Shown: positions 1-7,171, counted from the first letter of the stretch. The stretch is 10,564 nt of DNA from Bacteroidota bacterium (GCA_027621335.1 JAQCAN010000068.1:1-10564), one strand, 5' to 3'. The notes: generated from the letters alone by a model not told the origin. Program-made: numbers and translations.

Positions 1-403
1 CTTCCTCTGAAGCAATATCAGCTGGTGACCATGCTTTCTTCTCAATGAGTAGGTTATACCACTTGAAAAGCTTCTTCATATCTGCAGGACGCACTTGCTC
101 TTTATCATACGTGGGGATGATGGCTTCCATGCGCTCCGCTATCTCAGCCTCACTGGACTTATGATCGATGCTGGTTTTACCCTCCTCGTGCTCATAGATG
201 GCCTTGAACGCCTGTTCCAAAGGAAGATCCTCTTCCATTGTGAAGATACTGATGTCCTTCAGGATGCTGAAATTATTGGTCGCGAAAACGGGCAAGCGCT
301 TTCCATCCTCTAAAGATTCCACGATGATGCGGCCAGCACTCTGAGCGATGATCTTATACAAGCCCGGTTTACCACTGATGTTCAATACCTCTTTCAGGTT
401 CAT
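1..403 (-). CDS. DUF5606 domain-containing protein (3' end outside window)
   Basis: The minus-strand frame is open from the ATG at 403-401 to the left edge, giving 134 codons without a stop. The translation starts MNLKEVLNISGKPGLYKII and continues with VESLEDGKRLPV, FSILKDISIFT, and, near residues 99-123, YDKEQVRPADMKKLFKWYN. The SGKPGLYK start, the ESLxDGKR segment and the late KKxxKWYN segment match the Bacteroidota DUF5606 family as I remember it. These are usually about 140-150 aa, so only a short tail should be missing. The biochemical function is unknown. No signal peptide or membrane segment is visible, so it is probably cytosolic. The gene lies 44 bp downstream of the subtilase on the same strand and has its own TACATTTG element in that gap, so it may be transcribed independently. 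Family assignment is fairly sure; role is not. Confidence 0.85.
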   Translation of the reverse strand, partial: MNLKEVLNISGKPGLYKIIAQSAGRIIVESLEDGKRLPVFATNNFSILKDISIFTMEEDLPLEQAFKAIYEHEEGKTSIDHKSSEAEIAERMEAIIPTYDKEQVRPADMKKLFKWYNLLIEKKAWSPADIASEE

Positions 404-428
404 GCGTCTATTTTATTGAATAGGGCGC
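404..428. repeat. imperfect hairpin before the DUF5606 start codon
   Basis: The plus strand reads GCG-t-CTATT-ttattg-AATAG-gg-CGC, an inverted repeat with a 5-bp AT-rich stem and an outer GCG/CGC clamp. On the minus strand it occupies the leader between the TACATTTG element and the ATG, directly adjoining the ATG. It could be a leader structure or a weak attenuator. No T-run follows, so it is unlikely to be a standard terminator for the subtilase. Confidence 0.3.
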
Positions 429-435
429 AAATGTA
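428..435 (-). promoter_or_regulatory. candidate Bacteroidota -7 element for the DUF5606 gene
   Basis: The minus strand reads TACATTTG, an exact fit to the Bacteroidota sigma-ABfr -7 consensus TAnnTTTG, 25 bp upstream of the ATG at 403. No good TTG/TTTG -33 element sits at the usual distance of about 19-20 bp, where the sequence lies in the subtilase 3' end. The assignment therefore rests on the -7 element and its position only. Confidence 0.45.
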
Positions 436-447
436 GTCAGCAATGGC

Positions 448-2808
448 TTATCGGGACAGGATGAGTTTGAAGACTTGTTCCTGCTTGTCTGTGCGCACCC
501 TGAGCAGATAGATTCCAGCAGGATAGCTTTGTAGGTCTAGCGGAACAGACTGAAGCTGCGCCCTTCTGAATTGATCCAAAAGCCTTCCAGTGGCATCGTA
601 TAGGAAAAACTCAGCACGTGTGGGGATATTATCGATCCAGAACTCACCTTCACTCGGGTTTGGGCGGATGCTCAGATTCACTAGCGCCAATTCATCCAAG
701 GTGGTCACCACCTCCTGTGAGAAGGCGCTGCAGCCCAAGGCATTGAAGACCTCCACCTGGTAGGTCCCGTTACCCTGAAAAGCAAGCGCATCATCCGTGA
801 AGCCTTCCAACGGCTCACCGTCCAAGTACCACTGATAGCCTACCCCTCCTGAGGCCAATAGAGAATCTTCTGTCAAGATCACAACGGGGCTGATGGTCAA
901 GCTGATGACCGTCCCAAAGCCATCAACCTTTCCCCATCCCCATCGTTCATCAGGGAGGAAGGGCATTTCTGGATCGGCAGCCGCTTGCTCTATCACAGCT
1001 GCTTTGAAATCGGCCCAAGAGGCCAAAGGACACTGCTCGAAGAATAAGGCTGCTATCCCCGCCACAACTGGCGAAGCCATTGAACTCCCTCCATTCCTCT
1101 GGTGGAATCCTCCAGGAGCTACCTTGAAGGGTTCATTCTCAATGAGGTAGTCCAGCATGGCAAAGCTTCCCGTGCTCAAGGTTACGGTTCCCGTTGCCGC
1201 GATATCCGGTTTCTGCCGTCCATCTCGTGAAGGTCCTGAGCTGGAAGAACTCGCTAATGTTCCATCGGTCTCGTTGGCGATGGTGGTGATCTCTTCCAAA
1301 TAGTTCACGTACTCTGTACGGTTGACGTAGTTGGCCACTGTTATGACCTTGTCACTGCAGGCCCATGAACTCACACTCTGCATCCGCCTGTCGGGAAGTA
1401 CGTAGTTCGCAATAGCTGGGAAATTCGAGCCATTCGGCAGGTTGCTTTGAATCATATCAGACGTCCCGAATACATTGGTGGACCATACGCCAAAGCGACC
1501 CTCCCCAGTACTCATGAATCGATAGCGGTATCCTGTGGAATCAGGGTCATTGATATAGACTTGAAGCTGGACCTGACTCCCCTGAAGCTGTGCCCAATAC
1601 TGCACTATTCCGAAGACCTGCCCATTTGCATTGCTCAAGCTCTCGGTCACTATGTTTCCCAGCATTTCCGTGTAATTATGGAAAGCTCCGATGGATCTGT
1701 TCTCAAGTCCTCCATTCACTTTGTCCACTCCCATGGCGAATTGCACTCCAGAAAAATCCTCAACGTCAGCCCATAGCTCGAAAAAGACACCTGAGGTCCC
1801 TATGAAAAGATTTGACTCATCCTCGAACCATGTGAAGCTGGTGTCAGAACCGACCTCAGTTTGCAAGTGGTAAGGTGAGATGTTATTGCTGTTCCCTACG
1901 GCTGCGACTACGGCTCTGCCCGGTGCTTCATCCAGAAGACTGTCGATGTAAAGAGAGGCAGGGTCCATACCGTCATGAGAGCCATAATAGGTGCCCAAAC
2001 TGGTGTTGATGACACAAGGTTTTTCCTCTTCTTCGGCCACATCGAAGATGTATTGGATGGAACTGGCCACATCACCTAGGAAATCAGGGCGGTTAAAGTC
2101 GAAGGACACTGCGATGATCTCCGATTCGGGAGCCACTCCACTGTATTTATTGATGGCACTCCCATCCCCTGCTGCGATTCCTGTGACATGGGTTCCATGC
2201 CCGAACCAGCTGATCTGATCAAGGTGGTTGCTCTGTCCATCATCGATCTCCTCACGGGTCCATTCCGTCCCGAAACCATATGGCTGCGGAATATGTTCCT
2301 CATCGAAGGTAGTAACCTGATCCCAAATCTTCACAACACGTGTGTTACCATTATCCAACTGGAAATCAGGATGTTGCAATTCCACTCCAGTATCCACGAA
2401 TCCGAGTAGAACGCCCTCACCTTTCAAGGCACCGGGCAAAGGATCCACTCCTTGATGTAGAGGGATGATGTTATTATTGATGACCATAAGGTCGTTCATA
2501 GGCCGTCCTTCTGGTAGGCTACTCTGAATGAAGGATAGGGCACCAGCATCCAAGAGATCCCTTAGAACAGGCTTGGTCACACGAATGAGTTGATACCCAT
2601 GCGCTTCTCCAATGACCTCAAGACCACCTTGGAGAAGATACGCTTGCATGTGGGTTCTGTCCCCTTTCACGAAGATGTTGAACGGCTCCACCTCAGACCA
2701 TGTCGTCATCATGGACTCCATCACCGGACTCCACGTCTTCATCCGCTGGGCTGAAGTTGTGGTCTGTAGTAGCAAGAAAAGGGCGAAAATGGAAAGCGAT
2801 CTATGCAT
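448..2808 (-). CDS. Secreted S8 subtilisin-like serine protease with T9SS type A sorting domain
   Basis: This 786-aa protein is probably an exported endopeptidase. Residues 1-20 form a signal peptide (basic start, FALFLLL core, TTSA-QR cleavage region). Residues about 22-120 look like a propeptide. The S8 catalytic residues are visible: Asp139 in GFVDTGVELQHPDF, His204 in GHGTHVTGIAAG, oxyanion Asn306 in AAVGNSNN, and Ser576 in GGSSMASPVVAG (GSSMA instead of the commoner GTSMA). Between Asn306 and Ser576 is a long insertion, about 315-475, rich in beta-type sequence and probably a jelly-roll-like accessory domain. Residues about 655-700 (YQWYLDGEPL, GTYQVEV, GC) resemble an Ig/PKD-like repeat. 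Residues about 711-786 (LSIRPNPSEGEFWI, ending YPAGIYLLRVRT and KLILSR) are a Por/T9SS type A sorting domain, implying export through the outer membrane and cell-surface attachment or release. The ATG overlaps the upstream nuclease-like gene by 8 bp. Substrate unknown. Confidence 0.95.
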   Translation of the reverse strand: MHRSLSIFALFLLLQTTTSAQRMKTWSPVMESMMTTWSEVEPFNIFVKGDRTHMQAYLLQGGLEVIGEAHGYQLIRVTKPVLRDLLDAGALSFIQSSLPEGRPMNDLMVINNNIIPLHQGVDPLPGALKGEGVLLGFVDTGVELQHPDFQLDNGNTRVVKIWDQVTTFDEEHIPQPYGFGTEWTREEIDDGQSNHLDQISWFGHGTHVTGIAAGDGSAINKYSGVAPESEIIAVSFDFNRPDFLGDVASSIQYIFDVAEEEEKPCVINTSLGTYYGSHDGMDPASLYIDSLLDEAPGRAVVAAVGNSNNISPYHLQTEVGSDTSFTWFEDESNLFIGTSGVFFELWADVEDFSGVQFAMGVDKVNGGLENRSIGAFHNYTEMLGNIVTESLSNANGQVFGIVQYWAQLQGSQVQLQVYINDPDSTGYRYRFMSTGEGRFGVWSTNVFGTSDMIQSNLPNGSNFPAIANYVLPDRRMQSVSSWACSDKVITVANYVNRTEYVNYLEEITTIANETDGTLASSSSSGPSRDGRQKPDIAATGTVTLSTGSFAMLDYLIENEPFKVAPGGFHQRNGGSSMASPVVAGIAALFFEQCPLASWADFKAAVIEQAAADPEMPFLPDERWGWGKVDGFGTVISLTISPVVILTEDSLLASGGVGYQWYLDGEPLEGFTDDALAFQGNGTYQVEVFNALGCSAFSQEVVTTLDELALVNLSIRPNPSEGEFWIDNIPTRAEFFLYDATGRLLDQFRRAQLQSVPLDLQSYPAGIYLLRVRTDKQEQVFKLILSR

Positions 2809-3211
2809 GGGTGTGCAGTTCTATATAATCAGGGATAGCATCGAGAGCGACCATCTCTTTTCGGATTTTGTCCAAATGGAACATGTGATGAAGATGACCG
2901 TTGCTCAAGAGCAGAAAAGGTGCATCAAGCGTATGGTTATACATGGCGATCTGTGCCAAGGTACGCTCGTCAATGAGGATATCCGGAGCTTTGCATTCCA
3001 CCACCATGAGGGCTTTGCCATGCTCATCATGCACGATGATGTCCGAGCGTCTGCTCTGCCCATTCACTTTGACCACGCTTTCCACGGAGAATCTTCCTTT
3101 GGGATACTTCTTATAAGACATGAGATAGTCCAAAATCGATTGCCGCACCCGTTCTTCAGGGCTGGCGTCCACCCATTTCTGGCGTATGATACAGCGCAAT
3201 TGGCCTTCCAT
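2801..3211 (-). CDS. Orphan HsdR N-terminal-like nuclease-fold protein (type I restriction enzyme R-subunit N domain family)
   Basis: This 136-aa protein (ATG at 3211-3209) corresponds to only the N-terminal PD-(D/E)xK nuclease domain of type I restriction subunit HsdR. The visible motif residues are Glu44 (FSVES), Asp57 (RRSDIIV), Glu72-x-Lys74 (VVECKAP), and a QIAMY at 87-91 fitting the QxxxY motif of HsdR nucleases. There is no helicase domain, specificity subunit or methylase nearby, so this is not a restriction-modification system. Small proteins of this type occur as stand-alone genes in Bacteroidota, and I recall them next to holA; their role is not established. An in-frame TTG at 3217 could extend the product by two residues, but the ATG is preferred. 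Its TAG stop overlaps the subtilase ATG (ATGCATAG), which suggests translational coupling. It is divergent from holA across 58 bp. Confidence 0.82.
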   Translation of the reverse strand: MEGQLRCIIRQKWVDASPEERVRQSILDYLMSYKKYPKGRFSVESVVKVNGQSRRSDIIVHDEHGKALMVVECKAPDILIDERTLAQIAMYNHTLDAPFLLLSNGHLHHMFHLDKIRKEMVALDAIPDYIELHTHA

Positions 3212-3269
3212 GCACAATGTCGATAAGTATGCTTTTCCTTAAGGGATGAAATTACGTGATTTGTGAAGG

Positions 3270-4268
3270 ATGGATCACACCGTTATCACCCAAGATATCA
3301 AAGCTAAACGCTTGTCGCCCTTGTATCTTCTTCATGGGGAAGAACCGTATTTCATAGACCTCATCACTGAGGCCTTCTTGGCTGAGGTCTTGACCGAAGA
3401 CCAGAAGGAGTTCGACCTCACTGTGATGTACGGCAAGGATACCGATGTGAACACCTTGGTAAGTGTGGTGAAGCGCTACCCAATGATGAGCCCTTTCCAC
3501 CTCGTCATCCTAAGGGAGGCTCAGGATATGAAGAATCTGGAACAGATGGAAGCACTCTTCACTCAACCTGTTCAAAGCACCGTTCTCGTCATATCATACA
3601 AAGGGAAGATAGACGGCCGTAAGAAATGGGTGAAAGCTTTCGCGAAGAATGGCAAAGCATTTCTGTCCGAGAAGGTGAAGGACTGGGATCTGGGGAAATG
3701 GGTGATGAAGGAAGCTAAGGCCAAAGGTCTTCAAATGGATGTGAAGGCCGGTGAGATGCTAGTGGAGTTCGTGGGCGATGACCTGAGCCGTATGTCACAT
3801 AACTTGGACAAGCTGAGTATGATGGCCAAGAAGGGTGAGAAGGTGGACGCTGAGCTGGTCGAGAAAGTTATCGGTGTAAGTAAGGAATACAACATCTTCG
3901 AGCTGCAGGACGCCTTAATGAACCGAGATGCCTACAAGGCCCAGCGCATCGTGAAGTTCTTCAATTCCGACCCCAAGAACCATGCGATCCCGATGGTTGT
4001 TGCCACTTTGTTCGGTCTCTACACCAAGCTCATACTCCTCCACGCCCATAAGGCTTTCGACCAGAACTCTGCCGCTAAAGTCCTCAAGGCCAAACCTTTC
4101 TATGCGGGCAAGGTGGCTACAGGCGCCCGGAGATACACCTATGGTGAGTTGGTCGGATGCGTCTCGGTACTCAGAGAATATGATATGAAATCCAAGGGAG
4201 TGGGGGCCACCAATGACACCTCAAAAGGCGAACTCATGAAGGAAATGATCTTCAAGCTCACCCACTGA
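3270..4268 (+). CDS. holA: DNA polymerase III subunit delta (clamp loader)
   Basis: The 332-aa product fits the delta subunit of the replicative clamp loader, the subunit that opens the sliding clamp ring within the DnaX complex in the cytosol. The N-terminal LYLLHGEEPYFID (residues 18-30) is the typical LxGxEP(Y/F) start of the delta AAA+-like domain. ILREAQDMK (80-88) and VLVISYKGKIDGRKKW (105-120) follow. GVSKEYNIFELQDAL (202-216) marks the transition to the C-terminal helical domain, and KSKGVG...KGELMKEMIFKL forms the end. As expected for delta, it lacks a functional P-loop. The ATG at 3270 is the only reasonable start: an in-frame TGA lies two codons upstream and the next Met is at residue 53. 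GAAGG touches the ATG and is too close to act as a normal ribosome binding site. It is divergent from the nuclease-fold gene and looks intact. Confidence 0.95.
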   Translation: MDHTVITQDIKAKRLSPLYLLHGEEPYFIDLITEAFLAEVLTEDQKEFDLTVMYGKDTDVNTLVSVVKRYPMMSPFHLVILREAQDMKNLEQMEALFTQPVQSTVLVISYKGKIDGRKKWVKAFAKNGKAFLSEKVKDWDLGKWVMKEAKAKGLQMDVKAGEMLVEFVGDDLSRMSHNLDKLSMMAKKGEKVDAELVEKVIGVSKEYNIFELQDALMNRDAYKAQRIVKFFNSDPKNHAIPMVVATLFGLYTKLILLHAHKAFDQNSAAKVLKAKPFYAGKVATGARRYTYGELVGCVSVLREYDMKSKGVGATNDTSKGELMKEMIFKLTH

Positions 4269-4327
4269 GAATGTGATAGACGGTCTGCTTTGTCGATTTA
4301 GTCTTAGATACCACTAGTCATTTAGGA

Positions 4328-4335
4328 TACATTTG
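4328..4335 (+). promoter_or_regulatory. candidate Bacteroidota -7 element for the TonB-dependent receptor gene
   Basis: TACATTTG matches TAnnTTTG exactly and ends 28 bp before the ATG at 4364. Only a weak TTAG (4304-4307) lies at the usual -33 distance of 20 bp; a better TTTG at 4289-4292 is 35 bp away and too far. The leader after it is A-rich (GGAAAAAACAACCCC) with no Shine-Dalgarno sequence, as is common in this phylum. Confidence 0.5.
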
Positions 4336-4363
4336 CCCTGTCCTAGGAAAAAACAACCCCTTT

Positions 4364-6682
4364 ATGCGTCACTTATCGCTATCAGCCTTTATTATTCTAT
4401 TTAGTATCAGTGCTTTAGCCCAGAACGGCACAGTGCGCGGATTCGTTTATGAGAAGACCAATGGTGAGCCCATAATTTTCACCAATGTCTTCTTGAAGGG
4501 GACCAGCCTTGGAGCTGCTACCGATGTGAATGGTTTCTACCAGATCACCAAAGTTCCTGAAGGCAACTACACTCTCATGGTCACCTATTTAGGTTATGAC
4601 ACCTTGAAGAAGTCCATCACCGTGCCTAAGAATGGTCTGGTGACCGAATCACTCTATCTGACACAATCTTCGATCAACATCTCTGAAGTGGTCATCAGTG
4701 CCGAGAAACAGGAGGCCCTCACACAGGTGCAAGTCTCTGTGGAGAAGATCACCCCTAAAGAGATCAAGTCCCTTCCAAGCCAAGGTGGTGAAGCCGATCT
4801 AGCCCAGTACCTGCAAGTCCTTCCAGGTGTAATCTTCACCGGAGACCAAGGTGGGCAGCTCTATATACGCGGAGGAAGTCCTGTGCAGAATAAGGTGTTA
4901 TTGGACGGTATGATCATCTATAATCCATTCCATTCCATTGGTCTATTCTCGGTATTCGATACGGATATCATGCGTAATGCGGATGTCTATTCAGGTGGAT
5001 TCAATGCCGAGTATGGTGGGAGGATCTCATCGGTGATGGATATCACTACACGAGATGGTAACAAGAGCCGAACCACCGGCAAACTCAGTGCGACCACTTT
5101 TGGTGCAAAAGCATTGATCGAGGGACCTCTTAAGAAATTGGATCAATCCGGTGGCGGCTCCTCCAGCTTCATCTTCTCGGCCAAGCAATCCTATCTTGAT
5201 GTGACCAGCGAGTCTCTCTATCCTTGGGTCAATGATGGAGATGGTCTGCCATTCGTCTATCGTGACTTATATGGGAAAGTGAGCTTGAATTCTGAGAATG
5301 GCAGCAAGCTCAACTTCTTCGGGTTCAATTTTACCGATCAGGTGACGTATCAGAAGGTCTCTGAGCTGTCATGGGACACCTATGGTGGAGGAGCCAACTT
5401 CGTTCTTATCCCTGGTAAGACCCCGACCCTCATAGAAGGGAACTTCGCCTACTCCTCCTACAGCATTAATCTGGACGAACAGAATCTTCCACCGCGTTCC
5501 AGTGATGTCAACAGTTTCAACATGGGATTGAACTTCAAATACTTCAGCGGGGACAATGAGTTCAAGTATGTCTACAAGGTCATCGGTGTAACTACGGATT
5601 TCTCGTTCTTCAATAACCTGAACTTCCTGACCGAGCAACGTGAGAATACTACGGAAATGGCAGGATTCTTTTCCTACAAGCTGAAGGCTAAGCGATTGAT
5701 TTTAGAGCCCAGCATTCGTGCGCATTACTACTCTGCTTTCGGGGAGCTCTCCTTCGAGCCACGTCTTGGATTCAAGTACAATGTAACGGATGACATCCGT
5801 TTGAAAGGTGCTGGAGGAATTTATTCTCAGAACCTCATCGCAGCGAACTCCGACCGGGATGTGGTGAATCTGTTCTATGGATTCTTGACCGGACCGGATA
5901 ATCTGCAGGACACCTTCTTGGAAGAGGACGGCACCGTGTCAGAGGTGACGTCCAACCTTCAAAAGGCCACACACGGGATCGTGGGAGTGGAATGGGACCT
6001 GAACCGCTATCTTGAATTGAATGTAGAAGGCTATATCAAGTACTTCAATCAATTGGTCAACACGAATCGAAACAAGATCTTCGAGGACAATGTGGCCAAC
6101 CGCGAACTACCAGATGAGTTCAAGAAAGATTTCATCATAGAAACAGGAACCTCCCAAGGGGTGGATGTGGTATTGAAGTACAAGCGTAAGTCTTACGATC
6201 TCTGGGCCGTATATTCCTATCAGAAATCAGACCGTTGGGACGGTGTTCGCAGCTATGTACCGGTCTTCGACAGAAGGCACAATGTGAACTTGATCGCCTC
6301 ATACCGTTGGGGTGAGAATGAGAGCTGGGAGAGTAGTGTGCGTTGGAATTTCGGGTCTGGATTGCCTTTCACACCGAACCAAGGATTCTCTCAGTCCATC
6401 GGATTCGAAGATGGCATCTACAGCGATTACATCACGGAGAATCCTGATAATGTCTTCAGCATCTTGGGAGAGCTGAACAGTTCCAGGTTGACGGATTACC
6501 ATCGCTTGGATTGGAACATCAAGAAGACCATCGAGATCAAGGAATTCCAGACGATGGAGGTAACCGCTGGGGTCACCAACATCTATGACAGAAGGAACAT
6601 CTTCTACATTGCCAGGGAGACTACTGAGGAGGTTTATCAGCTCCCTATCCTACCTAGTTTAGGAGTGAATTGGACGTTCTGA
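4364..6682 (+). CDS. TonB-dependent outer-membrane receptor with carboxypeptidase-regulatory-like N-terminal domain
   Basis: This 772-aa protein is an outer-membrane beta-barrel transporter energised by TonB-ExbBD. Residues 1-20 are a signal peptide ending SALAQ. Residues 22-100 (GTVRGFVYEKTNGEPIIFTN, GAATDVNGFYQITKVPEGNY, LGYDT) form a CarboxypepD_reg-like beta-sandwich, which commonly precedes the plug in Bacteroidota. Residues about 115-232 are the plug domain (LAQYLQVLPGV, LYIRGGSPVQNKVLLDGM, DVYSGGFNAEYGGRISSVMDI). The remainder is barrel strands rich in alternating aromatics, with turns such as DRRHNVNLIASYRWG and TNIYDRRNIFYI, and the chain ends LGVNWTF, with the C-terminal Phe typical of Bam-folded barrels. 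There is no SusD-like partner beside it, so it is not a standard polysaccharide-utilisation pair. The substrate cannot be inferred. The gene appears to be a monocistron after holA. Confidence 0.95.
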   Translation: MRHLSLSAFIILFSISALAQNGTVRGFVYEKTNGEPIIFTNVFLKGTSLGAATDVNGFYQITKVPEGNYTLMVTYLGYDTLKKSITVPKNGLVTESLYLTQSSINISEVVISAEKQEALTQVQVSVEKITPKEIKSLPSQGGEADLAQYLQVLPGVIFTGDQGGQLYIRGGSPVQNKVLLDGMIIYNPFHSIGLFSVFDTDIMRNADVYSGGFNAEYGGRISSVMDITTRDGNKSRTTGKLSATTFGAKALIEGPLKKLDQSGGGSSSFIFSAKQSYLDVTSESLYPWVNDGDGLPFVYRDLYGKVSLNSENGSKLNFFGFNFTDQVTYQKVSELSWDTYGGGANFVLIPGKTPTLIEGNFAYSSYSINLDEQNLPPRSSDVNSFNMGLNFKYFSGDNEFKYVYKVIGVTTDFSFFNNLNFLTEQRENTTEMAGFFSYKLKAKRLILEPSIRAHYYSAFGELSFEPRLGFKYNVTDDIRLKGAGGIYSQNLIAANSDRDVVNLFYGFLTGPDNLQDTFLEEDGTVSEVTSNLQKATHGIVGVEWDLNRYLELNVEGYIKYFNQLVNTNRNKIFEDNVANRELPDEFKKDFIIETGTSQGVDVVLKYKRKSYDLWAVYSYQKSDRWDGVRSYVPVFDRRHNVNLIASYRWGENESWESSVRWNFGSGLPFTPNQGFSQSIGFEDGIYSDYITENPDNVFSILGELNSSRLTDYHRLDWNIKKTIEIKEFQTMEVTAGVTNIYDRRNIFYIARETTEEVYQLPILPSLGVNWTF

Positions 6683-6691
6683 TTCTTTCAT

Positions 6692-6865
6692 TCAACAGAG
6701 CGGCTGATTGATAAGGCCTTCCTTGCTGGATTCTTCCAGCTTGTTGAAGACATTTGACATATGTGTTTTGACCGTATTGGGGGAGATTGCCATGGCCTCA
6801 ACTATGCTCCTGTTGGTATACCCTTTCAAGACGAATCTTACCAACTCATATTCCTTGGGAGATAG
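6692..6865 (-). pseudogene. LuxR/GerE-type helix-turn-helix remnant of a decayed regulator
   Basis: On the minus strand, codons from 6865 down to the TGA at 6694-6692 read LSPKEYELVRFVLKGYTN, then SIVEAMAISPNTVKTHMSN, then FNKLEESSKEGLINQPLC. This is a complete LuxR_C_like DNA-binding domain: the LSPKE start, the scaffold helix, and the recognition helix SPNTVKTHMSNVFNKLE. The codon directly upstream is TAG (6868-6866), preceded in frame by ATG AAT GAA GGC ATG AGC and, before that, TAA (6889-6887). There is thus no usable start for the domain, and no receiver or sensor domain in any minus frame between here and pyrG. The normal family member would be a response regulator of about 200 aa or a larger sensor-fused protein. 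I infer a broken gene that lost its N-terminal part and gained a nonsense codon. It converges on the receptor gene, 9 bp past its stop. Confidence 0.8.
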
Positions 6866-6903
6866 CTAGCTCATGCCTTCATTCATTTACGAGTGACTAA
6901 GAA

Positions 6904-7050
6904 TTATTCACCCAACGAAGTTGGGGCATGAGCCTTGTTCAGCATTCGTCCGAAAGGATGAAATGAAGTGGCTGAAGGGACTTGATTCATGAACTGATTC
7001 AATTGAGGGGCATATGCAAACTTCCTGTAATCAACCATCTCATCCCTCAT
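6904..7050 (-). CDS. Unrecognised small ORF, 48 aa (doubtful)
   Basis: The minus strand is open from an ATG at 7050 to TAA at 6906-6904, starting MRDEMVDYRKFAYAPQ and ending HAPTSLGE. The frame is open further upstream for about 18 codons before a TGA. I recognise no domain, signal peptide or membrane segment. It sits just upstream of the LuxR-type remnant but in a separate frame and does not resemble a receiver domain. It could be a small protein, debris of the decayed neighbour's former operon, or chance; its length is well within chance expectation. Confidence 0.15.
   Translation of the reverse strand: MRDEMVDYRKFAYAPQLNQFMNQVPSATSFHPFGRMLNKAHAPTSLGE
6911..6925. repeat. short perfect hairpin CCCAAC-GAA-GTTGGG
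   Basis: A perfect 6-bp GC-rich inverted repeat with a 3-nt loop lies at the 3' end of the doubtful 48-codon ORF and upstream of the LuxR-type remnant. Neither strand continues into a T-run, so an intrinsic terminator is not supported; chance or an operator remnant are alternatives. Confidence 0.25.
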
Positions 7051-7171
7051 ACTTTCGGGTGATTCTGGTCCCAAGAACCTATCTTCCTGCTCAGGTTTTC
7101 CTTGATTTCATGGCCTGCTGATTTCTTTTAGCTATTTCTTGACATGGTCTTAACCTGAAGCATTATTGTCT

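Noticed and set aside
2801..3211. Part of a restriction-modification or defence island
   Set aside because: Only the HsdR N-terminal-like domain is present; neighbours are housekeeping or surface genes and there are no methylase, specificity, helicase, integrase or repeat-array signs.
2612..3226. 204-codon plus-strand open frame
   Set aside because: It is antisense to the nuclease-like gene and the subtilase N-terminus, both of which have clear family motifs; it is a shadow of their codon use.
6725..6740. Inverted repeat GCTGGA-TTCT-TCCAGC as a terminator for the receptor gene
   Set aside because: It lies inside the conserved HTH remnant coding sequence (KLEESSKE region) and is not followed by a T-run.
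7139..7168. E. coli-like sigma-70 promoter (TTGACA, 17 bp, ATTATT) upstream of pyrG
   Set aside because: The primary sigma factor of Bacteroidota does not use this consensus; the -10 half is poor and the match is probably chance.
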